64,000 nucleotides of DNA from Rhodanobacter sp. DHG33 (lineage in GTDB: Bacteria; Pseudomonadota; Gammaproteobacteria; Xanthomonadales; Rhodanobacteraceae): NCBI RefSeq assembly GCF_014843005.1, contig NZ_JACYXM010000006.1, positions 186,001 to 250,000 of the forward strand, read 5' to 3'. Within the stretch, counting starts at the first letter, position 1, and every line of letters starts with the position of its first letter. Under the pieces are notes generated by a model. It saw only the letters and a list, made by a program, of their open reading frames with translations. It did no database searches and was not told where the DNA came from. Both the position numbers and the translations under genes were made by a program. Below, in pieces: positions 18,178 to 26,279 of the stretch.

Positions 18178-18204
18178 GCCCCGTTCTTACGGGGCTTTTC
18201 TTTT
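18178..18204 (+). terminator. Intrinsic terminator of ssb
   Basis: GCCCCG, a 6-nt loop TTCTTA and CGGGGC, followed by TTTTCTTTT, 40 bp after the ssb stop. Confidence 0.9.
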
Positions 18205-18315
18205 CAAGGCCGGCCATCTTTCCAGCGATCTTGGTGGGGTGGTTTTCCCCACGAACAAGAGCGAAGTCGAAGAGAGAGTCCATTTTGCTTCCATGGCAAA
18301 GCCATGGTGGTTGGC

Positions 18316-19518
18316 TCAATCCACCGCCGTCTTCGTCGGCGAGCCGTTTTGATGTACGGCTTCGGCAATGGCCTTCAGCGCGCCCTCGGTGCCCTCGCAG
18401 GCATCGTTGGCAAGCAAAGCGAAGCCTTCGTGCTGTTTCGGATAGAGCACAACCTGGCTGGACATGCCAAAGCTGCCGCCGCTGTGCGAGATGACAGGCT
18501 GGCCCTGGTCATTTCCTAGGTTCCAGGCCATGGCTTCGCCGTCGTCTGTGCTGCCCGTCAAGACCTGGTGCGACAGGCGCACGGCCGGATCATTGCCGTC
18601 CAGCTGCCAGCGGACGTAGCGCGCCATGTCCTCCGTGGACGCATAGAGCCCCCATGCAGCACCCGCGTTCTGCGCGTGGTACGGCGCGGCGCGGTCATAG
18701 CCGTCGTAGCCGTTGACCAGGCGTGATCGCTCGCCGTCGTCTAGCGTGAGGCCCGTGGATGCCATGCCCAGCGGCTGCGTGATGTATTGGCGCAACACTT
18801 GATCGAATGGTTTGCCGTAGACCTTTTCGAGCCCTAGTCCGATCACCAGAAAGCCGGCATTGGAGTAGACCTGCTTTTCGCCGGGTGTGCTGCGCAGCCT
18901 GGTGTCGTGCAGCGCAGCCAGGAACTGTTCGCGGCCGAAGCCCCGGTTGAGGGCGACCATGCGGGCGATGAAGTCAGGCGCGTTCTTGTTCGCAAAGAGG
19001 GCATCCGTGTCGGGAATATCGCGAGGCATGCCGGAGTAATGCGTGGCCAGCGTGCGCAAGGTGATCGGCTGGCCCTTCCAGGCGAGATTGCCGAAGTCGC
19101 CCGGCAAGTCGTTGCGGAAATCGCCGTCCAGACTCATGCGCCCGTCGACAAGCGCTTGCGCTGCCAGCGTTGCGGTGAAGGTCTTGGTGACCGATGCAAG
19201 CTCGTAGATGCTTTGCGGCGTCGCCAAGGCAGCTTTGTCGCGAGAAGTGCTTCCGTAGTCGTAGAAATGAGGTTGGCCAGCCTCGATGACGACGATGGAA
19301 ACACCTACATGGCAGCGATTGCGAAAATAGTCATTGGCGGCTCTGTCGACGGCGCGATCCAGCGCCGAATGGCGTGGATTGTCGCTGGGTGTTCTTGTTG
19401 TCGCGGTGCACGCAACGAGGGAGGCGGCCGAGTACAGAAGCACCGTGACGCAAGCCAGCCAGCACAACGTGCAGGCTGGAGACGTCGCATCCCGCGCAAC
19501 CTGCTTGGTCATGGCCAT
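18316..19518 (-). CDS. Serine hydrolase of the beta-lactamase/penicillin-binding (class C-like) family, probable lipoprotein
   Basis: 400-aa protein. The N-terminus is hydrophobic (residues ~18-36) and ends in a lipobox LVAC with C37, suggesting a lipid anchor facing the periplasm. The catalytic serine and lysine are in SVTK (S109, K112). A YSN motif occurs in QVYSNAGFLVIGL, and HSGGSFG replaces the KTG of true beta-lactamases, as is common in esterase or D-aminopeptidase-like members of the family. Activity may be peptidase or esterase; antibiotic resistance should not be assumed. It is transcribed toward the ssb terminator. Confidence 0.9.
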   Translation of the reverse strand: MAMTKQVARDATSPACTLCWLACVTVLLYSAASLVACTATTRTPSDNPRHSALDRAVDRAANDYFRNRCHVGVSIVVIEAGQPHFYDYGSTSRDKAALATPQSIYELASVTKTFTATLAAQALVDGRMSLDGDFRNDLPGDFGNLAWKGQPITLRTLATHYSGMPRDIPDTDALFANKNAPDFIARMVALNRGFGREQFLAALHDTRLRSTPGEKQVYSNAGFLVIGLGLEKVYGKPFDQVLRQYITQPLGMASTGLTLDDGERSRLVNGYDGYDRAAPYHAQNAGAAWGLYASTEDMARYVRWQLDGNDPAVRLSHQVLTGSTDDGEAMAWNLGNDQGQPVISHSGGSFGMSSQVVLYPKQHEGFALLANDACEGTEGALKAIAEAVHQNGSPTKTAVD

Positions 19519-19557
19519 CCCTTCGATGGTTCGATGAGGTGTCGTTGTGGCGAGGGT

Positions 19558-19644
19558 TCAGGCCAGCATCGCCGTCAGCACAGACACGCAGATGGCAGTG
19601 CAGACGACGAACAGGCTGTTGAGCATCATGGCTTCGAATTTCAT
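19558..19644 (-). CDS. Possible 28-residue membrane peptide
   Basis: ATG at 19644 opens MKFEAMMLNSLFVVCTAICVSVLTAMLA and then a stop: a short charged start followed by one ~20-residue hydrophobic helix. Composition is what a small single-span protein would have, and it ends 40 bp before the serine hydrolase start on the same strand. No good ribosome site is visible, so it may be chance. Confidence 0.35.
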   Translation of the reverse strand: MKFEAMMLNSLFVVCTAICVSVLTAMLA

Positions 19645-19874
19645 GGCGGTTGTCCGTTGGGTGGGTTGATGAGGCTTTCGAGGTAGGTAGTGCAAGGCGG
19701 ATGCCAACTGCATCGGTGTCTCGAAAACCGCATGGGAACGCCATTTCTGATGGATCATCGAAACGCGGCGTCTTGTCCGCGGACAGTTGTGCGTGGTTAT
19801 CCGGACAACGCGGTGCCATGGAAATGCGGCGCAACGCACTCCAACATCGTGTTCATGCCGTTTCTCGCCCCGCA

Positions 19875-19913
19875 AAAGCAGAAAGCCCGCCGTCATGGCG
19901 GGCTTTCTGCTTT
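19875..19913. terminator. Intrinsic terminator after the aldo/keto reductase gene
   Basis: Perfect 17-bp inverted repeat (19875-19891, 19897-19913; AAAGCAGAAAGCCCGCC and its complement) with a 5-nt loop. It lies 29 bp beyond the stop of the minus-strand reductase gene. Confidence 0.88.
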
Positions 19914-19942
19914 GCTTGCAAGAGAGAAGGCAGGCGCTCTGC

Positions 19943-20812
19943 TCATCGATTGCCGATGGCATCCAGTTCCGCCAGAACTTCGGTCGACAATTCCAGTTCC
20001 GCCGCTGCGAGGTTTTCGCGCAGGTGGCCGACCGATGACGTGCCCGGGATCAGCAGGATGTTCGGCGAGCGGTGCAGCAGCCACGCGAGGGCCACCTGCA
20101 TCGGCGTCGCGCCGATGCGTTTGGCCACGTTGTTGAGCTTGTCCGATTGCAGCGGGCTGAAGCCGCCCAGCGGGAAGAACGGCACGTAGGCGATGCCCAT
20201 GCCGGCCAGCGCATCCACCAGGGCATCGTCCTCGCGCTGCACGAGGTTGTACTGGTTCTGCACGCATGCCACCGGTGCGATGGACTGTGCCTGCTTCACC
20301 TGTCCGAGCGTGGCGTTGCTGAGGCCGAGGTGGCGGATCAGGCCTTTCTCGCGTAGTGCGGCCAGGGCGGCGAATTGCGGTTCGATGCTGCCTTCGCTGG
20401 GCTTGTGTACGTCGCCCATGATGCGCAGGTTCACCACGTCGAGGGCGTCGAGGCCGAGGTTGCGCAGGTTGTCGTGCACGGCCTGGGTCAGTTCGGCAGG
20501 GCTTTGCGCGGGGTTCCACGATGCGTCGGCGCCGCGCACGGCACCCACCTTGGTCACGATGGTGAGCTTGTCCGGGTAGGGGCTGAGCGCCTCGCGGATG
20601 AGGCGGTTGGTGACGTGCGGGCCATAGAAGTCGCTGGTGTCGATGTGGTCGACGCCAGCCGCGATGGCTTCGCGCAATACGGCGAGTGCGCCGGCATGGT
20701 CCTTCGGCGGTCCGAACACGCCCGGGCCGGCGAGTTGCATGGCGCCGTAGCCCATGCGGTGGACGGTGCGGTCACCAAGCTGGAAGGTGCCGGCTTTCTT
20801 CAGAGCGTTCAT
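19943..20812 (-). CDS. Aldo/keto reductase family oxidoreductase
   Basis: NADPH-dependent TIM-barrel reductase, 289 aa. It shows GYGAMQLAGPGVFG near the start, HIDTSDFYGPHVTNRLI with the catalytic aspartate and tyrosine, the catalytic lysine in LTIVTKVGA, the SNAT segment and the cofactor loop IPGTSSVGHLRENLAA. This resembles the AKR subgroup often annotated as pyridoxine 4-dehydrogenase or general stress reductase; the real substrate is unknown. AGGAG lies 6 nt before the ATG. It is divergent from a LysR gene 102 bp away, the usual arrangement of a LysR regulator and its target. Confidence 0.93.
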   Translation of the reverse strand: MNALKKAGTFQLGDRTVHRMGYGAMQLAGPGVFGPPKDHAGALAVLREAIAAGVDHIDTSDFYGPHVTNRLIREALSPYPDKLTIVTKVGAVRGADASWNPAQSPAELTQAVHDNLRNLGLDALDVVNLRIMGDVHKPSEGSIEPQFAALAALREKGLIRHLGLSNATLGQVKQAQSIAPVACVQNQYNLVQREDDALVDALAGMGIAYVPFFPLGGFSPLQSDKLNNVAKRIGATPMQVALAWLLHRSPNILLIPGTSSVGHLRENLAAAELELSTEVLAELDAIGNR

Positions 20813-20914
20813 GCGTGACTCCTGACGGGCGAGGGGGATGCGCGGAAGCATAGGGATTGACCGGTCGATCGATAATCCGTTGGAATCGGCACGGGTTGTG
20901 CGAATGGTCGAACA

Positions 20915-21823
20915 ATGAATGCCGACATGCAGGATCTCCTCGCTTTCCTCGCCGTGGTCCGTGCGGGAGGCTTCCGCGAGGCAGCGCGCACCGGCGATGC
21001 CTCGGCATCCAGCCTCAGCGAGGCCGTGCGCAGGCTGGAGGCCAGGCTGGGCGTCCGCCTGTTGAACCGCACGACACGCAGTGTCGCACCCACCGAGGTG
21101 GGCGCGCGGCTGGTCGAACGGCTGCTGCCCGCGCTGGGCGAGGTGGAAGCCGCGCTCGACGTGGTGAACCTTTACCGCGACAGCCCGGCAGGCACCCTGC
21201 GCATCAACGTGCCAGCCAACGTGGCGCGCACGGTGCTGCTGCCCATCATCGCGCCGTTCCTGGAACGCTATCCCGATATCCGCATCGAGGTCGTGGTGGA
21301 GGACAGCTTCGTCGATCTGCTGGCCGCAGGCTGCGATGCGGGCATCCGCTACGACGACAGGCTGGAGCAGGACATGATTGCCCTGCCGATCGGCCCGCGC
21401 ACGCAGCGTCTGGTCACGGCCGCTGCGCCGGAATATCTGGCTGCGCACGGCACGCCCCGGCATCCGCGTGACCTGCTCGAGCATCGCTGTCTACGCGGCC
21501 AGTTCGCAGGCGGCGCGATGCCGGCATGGGAGTTCGAGCGCGACGGGGAAATCATCCGCATCGATGCGTCTGGCCCGCTGCTGGTGCGGCAAGGCGCGGC
21601 GTTCGACCTGGCGGTCGGCGCTGCCTTGCAGGGCCTGGGCATCATCCATTTGTTCGAGGACTGGCTGCAGCCGCATCTGGACAGCGGGGCACTCGTATCC
21701 GTTCTCGAGCCCTGGTGCCAGACTTTCACCGGGCCCTATCTCTATTACCCGGGGCGGCGGCATCTGCCGGCGCCACTCAAGGCCTTCGTGGAATTCGTGC
21801 GGCACGAAGCAGCGTCAGCGTGA
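20915..21823 (+). CDS. LysR-family transcriptional regulator
   Basis: 302 aa. The N-terminal winged helix-turn-helix is DLLAFLAVVRAGGFREAAR through SSLSEAVRRLEARLGVRLLNR, followed by a periplasmic-binding-like co-inducer domain (LRINVPANVARTVLLPIIAPF, then GCDAGIRYDDRL). It belongs by eye to the CrgA/YafC-like LysR subgroup. It most likely controls the divergent aldo/keto reductase. Its last 9 bases overlap the end of the convergent AraC gene. Confidence 0.94.
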   Translation: MNADMQDLLAFLAVVRAGGFREAARTGDASASSLSEAVRRLEARLGVRLLNRTTRSVAPTEVGARLVERLLPALGEVEAALDVVNLYRDSPAGTLRINVPANVARTVLLPIIAPFLERYPDIRIEVVVEDSFVDLLAAGCDAGIRYDDRLEQDMIALPIGPRTQRLVTAAAPEYLAAHGTPRHPRDLLEHRCLRGQFAGGAMPAWEFERDGEIIRIDASGPLLVRQGAAFDLAVGAALQGLGIIHLFEDWLQPHLDSGALVSVLEPWCQTFTGPYLYYPGRRHLPAPLKAFVEFVRHEAASA

Positions 21824-22690
21824 GACGGGCGAAGCTGGCGTGGATCGGTCGTGCCCGGCACGCCGGTATTCGCCCGGCGTCATGCCGAAGCGGTGCAGGA
21901 ACAGATCGCCGAAATGCGATGGCGTGGCGAAGCCCAGGCCGGTCGCGATGCCGGCAATGCTCTGCTCGGTTTCGAGCAGACGGCGGCCGGCCAGGTGCAG
22001 GCGGTGCGTGCGCACGTAGTCGCTCCAGCTCATGCCCACCTGCTGCTTGAAGCGGCGACTGAAATAGGCGGCCGACATCGCGCAAAGCGCGGCGGCCTGT
22101 TCCGCGCCGGGCGCATCGGCCGGGTGGCGGCGCAGGCGATCGATGGCGGGGCGCAGGCGTTGCAGGCCACGGGCATTGGCGGCCAGTTTCTCGCCCGCGA
22201 CCGCCGGCGCGAGCGTCGCCGCGCGCAGCAGCAGTGCGGTCAGCGGCAACACCAATGGATCGCCGGCGTCGAGGCCGAGCAGCCAATCGGCCAGCACGCC
22301 CAGGCGCTGCCGCAGCAGCCGGCCAGGGCGTGCGCAGAACGGCTGGCGCAGCCGCTGCCACTCGGGTGCATGGACCAGTGTCTCGCCGGCCGTGGCCTCG
22401 ATCTGCACGAGCACCCAGTCGCGCGCGCCGGGGTCGAGCTGGAAATCGTGCTGGCGCATCGAGGGAATGAAGGCGAGGCAGCCGGGGGTCAGGGCGTAGC
22501 GCCGGTCTTCCGTATCGAAATGGCCACCGACGCGGCCGAACAGCACCAGCTCGTGCGCATCATGGAAATGCACGAACGAATCGGTGGCCGCGGACCCGCG
22601 ACCCTGACGGACGCGCTCGACACGGACCGGCGTGCGCGGCGCCAGTTCTACGGGTTCGCAGATCGGGCGTTCGAAGTGGGGCAGGGCCAT
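21815..22690 (-). CDS. AraC-family transcriptional regulator with cupin-type sensor
   Basis: 291 aa. An N-terminal cupin-like ligand domain (FHDAHELVLFGRVGGHF, then ALTPGCLAFIPSMRQHDF) precedes a C-terminal double helix-turn-helix (CAMSAAYFSRRFKQQVGMSW and AGIATGLGFATPSHFGDLF). This layout is typical of regulators of sugar use. It starts 60 bp after the stop of the GH13 gene on the same strand, so it may be the last gene of that operon and its local regulator. Confidence 0.93.
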   Translation of the reverse strand: MALPHFERPICEPVELAPRTPVRVERVRQGRGSAATDSFVHFHDAHELVLFGRVGGHFDTEDRRYALTPGCLAFIPSMRQHDFQLDPGARDWVLVQIEATAGETLVHAPEWQRLRQPFCARPGRLLRQRLGVLADWLLGLDAGDPLVLPLTALLLRAATLAPAVAGEKLAANARGLQRLRPAIDRLRRHPADAPGAEQAAALCAMSAAYFSRRFKQQVGMSWSDYVRTHRLHLAGRRLLETEQSIAGIATGLGFATPSHFGDLFLHRFGMTPGEYRRAGHDRSTPASPVSR

Positions 22691-22750
22691 GGCGATGCCT
22701 GCAGGATGGCGACGGTCGATTGTCGCCTATCGCGCGTCAAGGCACTGGAT

Positions 22751-24343
22751 TCAGCGCGTGCCCACAATGCGCACCTGCATGGGATGCAGTACCGCATCGG
22801 GCGAAGCGGTGCCGCCGCCGTCGAGCAGGTCGACCCAAGCAGTGCCGGCGACGAACTGCGGATCGAGGCGCGGCCGCGCATCGGCCTTGCCGAGATTGAC
22901 CAGCAGCAGCGTGCGGTGGCCGCCCTGTTCGCGCAGTATGCAGAGCACCGCAGTGTCGTCGTCGCAGAGGATGCGCTGGCTGCCGCCGCCGATGTCCGGC
23001 CGCGCGTTGCGCAGTGCGAGCAGCTTCCGGTACCAGTGGTAGAGCGAACCGGGGTCGGCCTGTTCTTCCTCCAGCGACACGCCGTCATGCGAGCGGTTGA
23101 AACGGTTCTTCCAGAACCATTGGTCGCCGCGGTACCAGGTGGCCGAGCCCGCGGCATCGAGGTCCGTCTTCCAGCGGAACGCCTCGCGCGAAGGTATGCC
23201 CACGGCGTCGGTGAGCGGGATGCCGCTGGAGGTGCCGATATTCTTCGGCTGCTCGCCGCGCATGCCCAGTTCCTGCCCGTAGTAGATCAGCGGATCGCCC
23301 TTGAGCATCAGCTCGATCGCGGCACCCGCGCGTGCCCTGGCGGGATCGTCGTGCACCAGCGACATGTAGCGGTCGATGTCGTGGTTTTCCAGGAGCAGCA
23401 CCTGGGTCTTGCCCGGCGGCGTGGCGGCGTCGGTGGCGCGGATCGCCTTGACGATGGTCTTCTTGTCCAGCGACACCAGCGCGCCGCGCAGCGGGAAGGC
23501 GAACACCATGTCCACGTGGCCGTCGGTCAGCCACTGCGTGCCGTAGCCCCAGCCGGCCTGTTCGGCGAGGATGCGCAGCGCGGGACGGCGCGCTTTTAGC
23601 GCATCGAAGATAGGCGTCCAGAAGCCGGCGAACAGGTGCTTGTCCAGCCCCTTGTGGTCGAGGTCGTCCATCATGTGGTCGATGCGGAAACCATCCACGC
23701 CGTCGCGGCCGCTGCCGTTGCCATGCGGGTCGGCCCAGTACAGCAGCAGGTCACGGAAATACGCGCGCACCGCCGGGTTTTCGAGGTTGACCATGGCGAT
23801 GCCATGGGACTTGCCGTCGTAGCCCATCCACTTCGCCTGTCCCAGGAAGGGCTGGGCCACGCAATGCTGCGCGTCCGTCCACAGCAGATAGCCGGCGTAT
23901 TTCGCGTGCGGCTTGCAGATCGATTCCTGCCACCATGGATGGCCTTCGACGACGTACTGGAATTCCTCGTCGAGATAGACCTTGAGCCCTTGCGCATGCG
24001 CGGCGCGCACGAAGGCGAAGTAATCGTCCATCGTGCCGTAGGCCGGGTCTATGGCCTTGAACCGGGTGGCGAAGTAGTTGTGGTAGTACGGCGAGGGCTG
24101 CAGCGGCGTGAGCAGGATGGTGCTGGCGCCGAGCTGCCTGATGTAGCCGAGCTCGGAAGTCAGTCCCTTGAGGTCGCCGATGCGGTCGCCGTTGGAGTCG
24201 CGGAAGCTGCGGAAGAAGATCTGGTAGAAAACCTGGCTGCCGGATTGCGCGGGCGCGGGCGTCGCAGCCTGTGCCGGCGCTGCGGACAACACCGCGAACA
24301 GCGCGGCGCCGAACCAGGCGAGCAGAAAGCGGGCAGGTTTCAT
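22751..24343 (-). CDS. Secreted GH13 alpha-amylase-family glycosidase
   Basis: 530-aa exported enzyme. Its signal peptide ends near residue 27 (VLSAAPAQA-AT). The barrel begins VFYQIFFRSFRDSNGDRIGDL. Catalytic residues are visible: nucleophile D222 in DGFRIDHM, acid/base E261 in ILAEQAGW and transition-state aspartate D322 in LENHDIDR. A small beta-domain ends the protein. The specificity (amylase, oligo-glucosidase or trehalose-type) cannot be fixed from motifs. GGAGG lies 7 nt before the ATG, which overlaps the esterase stop by ATGA, so it is the fourth gene of a coupled set that starts at 27103. Confidence 0.93.
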   Translation of the reverse strand: MKPARFLLAWFGAALFAVLSAAPAQAATPAPAQSGSQVFYQIFFRSFRDSNGDRIGDLKGLTSELGYIRQLGASTILLTPLQPSPYYHNYFATRFKAIDPAYGTMDDYFAFVRAAHAQGLKVYLDEEFQYVVEGHPWWQESICKPHAKYAGYLLWTDAQHCVAQPFLGQAKWMGYDGKSHGIAMVNLENPAVRAYFRDLLLYWADPHGNGSGRDGVDGFRIDHMMDDLDHKGLDKHLFAGFWTPIFDALKARRPALRILAEQAGWGYGTQWLTDGHVDMVFAFPLRGALVSLDKKTIVKAIRATDAATPPGKTQVLLLENHDIDRYMSLVHDDPARARAGAAIELMLKGDPLIYYGQELGMRGEQPKNIGTSSGIPLTDAVGIPSREAFRWKTDLDAAGSATWYRGDQWFWKNRFNRSHDGVSLEEEQADPGSLYHWYRKLLALRNARPDIGGGSQRILCDDDTAVLCILREQGGHRTLLLVNLGKADARPRLDPQFVAGTAWVDLLDGGGTASPDAVLHPMQVRIVGTR

Positions 24344-25164
24344 GCATCGTCCTCCGTCGTGCGCAATGCGTGGCCGAAGAAGCGCAGCGTGCTTTCCAAG
24401 GTGGCCGACCAGTAATCCCAGTCGTGCCCGCCCGGACCTTCGGCGTAGTGGTGCGTGATGCCGTGGCGCTGCAGCTCGCGGTGCAGGGCGCGGTTGGCTT
24501 CGATGCAGGGGTCGTCGAGGCCGCAGTCGATGCGCAGCGGCGGCAGCGGGACGTTGCCGCCGGTGAGCGCGGTGAGCACGCTGCGGTCGGCGGGCGCCGT
24601 GCTCCAGTCGTGGCGGTCCTCCTCGATCAGCGCACCGAGCTGGACGGCTTCGGTCACGGCCGAGAGCGAGGCCGCTGCCGCAATGCGGCGCGGATATTTG
24701 CCGGCCAGCCGCAGTGCGCCGAAACCGCCCATGCTCAGGCCCGCCACCAGCAGCGGCGAGCGTGCGGTGCAGCCATCGATCAGTTCGCATGCCAGCACGG
24801 GCAGTTCGTCGATGATCCAGCGCTCGGCGTCGTGGTCGCCGTGCGCGACGTAACCCGAACCATCGCCCCACAGTCCGTCCGATGGCATCAGCAGGGCCAT
24901 CGGTGGCAGCGCGCCTTCGTCGATCAGGCGTGCGGCAGTGAGATGCGCGCGGCCTTTCAATGCCCATGCCCAGTGCGAGCCGTACACGCCGTGCAGCAGT
25001 ATCGCCACCGGCAGGTCCGCCACGCCGCGCGCCGCTGGCGGCACGTACAGGGTGACGTCGGCGCGGCGCGCCAGCGCGCGGCTTTTCACGGTGGCGAAGA
25101 CTAGCCCGTCCGCGGCAATGGCGGGATCGGAAACCTCGACGGTGCGGAAGATGTCGTCGTTCAT
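24340..25164 (-). CDS. Esterase of the alpha/beta-hydrolase fold (esterase D / CE1-like)
   Basis: 274-aa hydrolase without signal peptide. It has the oxyanion segment ILLHGVYGSHWAW, the nucleophile elbow GLSMGGFGAL, the acid aspartate probably in DCGLDDP, and histidine in EGPGGHDWDYW. This pattern is shared by S-formylglutathione hydrolase (FrmB/esterase D) and feruloyl-type CE1 esterases. The frame stays open upstream, but the ATG at 25164 overlaps the dehydrogenase stop (ATGA), which fixes the start. It is flanked by a zinc dehydrogenase and a GH13 enzyme. Either sugar-ester hydrolysis or formylglutathione hydrolysis would fit. Confidence 0.88.
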   Translation of the reverse strand: MNDDIFRTVEVSDPAIAADGLVFATVKSRALARRADVTLYVPPAARGVADLPVAILLHGVYGSHWAWALKGRAHLTAARLIDEGALPPMALLMPSDGLWGDGSGYVAHGDHDAERWIIDELPVLACELIDGCTARSPLLVAGLSMGGFGALRLAGKYPRRIAAAASLSAVTEAVQLGALIEEDRHDWSTAPADRSVLTALTGGNVPLPPLRIDCGLDDPCIEANRALHRELQRHGITHHYAEGPGGHDWDYWSATLESTLRFFGHALRTTEDDA

Positions 25165-26279
25165 GCGATGCGCAATACGCCCTTGGTGCTGTGTCCCTGC
25201 AGCATGTCGTCGAAGGCGCGATCCAGCGCCTCCATCGGATAGTGGTGGCTGACCAGCGAAGCGAGTTCGAGCTTGCCTTGCGCGATCCACTCGAACAGCC
25301 GTGGAAAGTCGCGTGCGGGAACGCAACCGCCATACAGCGGCGCGAAATAGCGCTTGTTCCAGAACAGGTCGGTGAGTTCCAGCGTGGAAGGGCCGTGCGC
25401 GCCGCTCACCTGCAGTGCATTGCCGCCGTTGCGGGCGAGCTTGAGCGGCAGGAAGGCCAGCGCCGGCACGCCGGTGGCCTCGAAGGCATGATCCACGCCG
25501 CGGCCATCGGTCAGCACGCGCACGTCGGCGACGAGCTGCGCGTGATCGCCATCGCCATCGCGCGGCAGCAGCGTGTGCGTCGCGCCGAGTTCGCGTGCGC
25601 GCTCCAGCCGGGCCGGCACGCGGTCGATGGCGATGATGCGGCGCGCGCCGGCGATGCGCGCGCCCTGGACCACGTTGAGGCCGACGCCGCCGCAGCCGAG
25701 CACCGCCACCGTATCGCCGGGCGCCACTGCGGCCACGTTCACCGCCGAACCCACGCCGGTCATCACCGCACAGCCGAGGATGCAGGCGAGGTCGAGCGGA
25801 AGGCTGGGTGGCAGTGGCGTCACCGCCTCGGCACGCACCAGCGTGTAGTGGGCGAAGGTGCCGAGGTGGAAGGAACGCTCGACAGGCTGCCCGCGCCAGC
25901 GCGTCGCGCCGGCATGCGCGCGGCTGTTGCCGAGATGCGGCACGTCTAGCTCGTGCGTGCGCTCGCACAGTGCCGCGGCGCCTTGCGCGCACTGGAAGCA
26001 GTGGCCGCACGGTATCGCCCAGTTGAGCAATACCGGCTGGCCGACTTCCAGGCCAGCCACGCCTTCGCCGATGGCTTCGATATGGCCTGCACCTTCGTGG
26101 CCCATCACCAGCGGGCCGGGCCAGTGCAGCGAGGCGTGATCGGTATGGCAGACGCCCGCCGCGGCCATCGTCACGCGCACTTCGCCCGCGGCGGGCGCAT
26201 CGACCGCGATGGTTTCGAGGCTGAAACGCCCCATGCCGTCGGTGATGATCGCGTTGCCGTGGACGACCTTGGCGCTCAC
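25161..26279 (-). CDS. Zinc-dependent alcohol dehydrogenase (MDR superfamily)
   Basis: 372-aa NAD(P)-dependent dehydrogenase. Catalytic zinc ligands are visible in AGVCHTDH and MGHEGAGH. Structural zinc cysteines are in CGHCFQCAQGAAALC. The Rossmann motif is AVLGCGGVGLNVVQGA, with an acidic residue after the second strand (AIDRVPARL) favouring NAD. The overall pattern is that of class I/III alcohol or glutathione-dependent formaldehyde dehydrogenases and benzyl-alcohol-type relatives. The GTG at 26279 is taken as start because it overlaps the upstream stop as GTGA; an upstream ATG in this frame would lie inside the dioxygenase gene. Confidence 0.9.
   Translation of the reverse strand: MSAKVVHGNAIITDGMGRFSLETIAVDAPAAGEVRVTMAAAGVCHTDHASLHWPGPLVMGHEGAGHIEAIGEGVAGLEVGQPVLLNWAIPCGHCFQCAQGAAALCERTHELDVPHLGNSRAHAGATRWRGQPVERSFHLGTFAHYTLVRAEAVTPLPPSLPLDLACILGCAVMTGVGSAVNVAAVAPGDTVAVLGCGGVGLNVVQGARIAGARRIIAIDRVPARLERARELGATHTLLPRDGDGDHAQLVADVRVLTDGRGVDHAFEATGVPALAFLPLKLARNGGNALQVSGAHGPSTLELTDLFWNKRYFAPLYGGCVPARDFPRLFEWIAQGKLELASLVSHHYPMEALDRAFDDMLQGHSTKGVLRIA

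Larger units (their letters stand above)
19519..19942. other. Upstream region of the serine hydrolase gene; small ORF and terminator only
   Basis: This 424-bp interval contains a possible 28-codon membrane-peptide gene (19558-19644, minus) and the terminator of the aldo/keto reductase gene (19875-19913). The rest shows no recognisable feature. Confidence 0.4.

Noticed and set aside
18316-19518. True class C beta-lactamase
   Set aside because: SxxK and YSN are present, but the KTG motif is replaced by HSG and the protein looks like a lipoprotein; an esterase or peptidase of the same fold is more likely.
20862-20884. GATTGACCGGTCGATCGATAATC as another copy of the locus operator
   Set aside because: Contains GATCGAT but lacks the TAAA/TTTA arms; it matches poorly and lies between the LysR and reductase genes, unrelated to the glycan locus.
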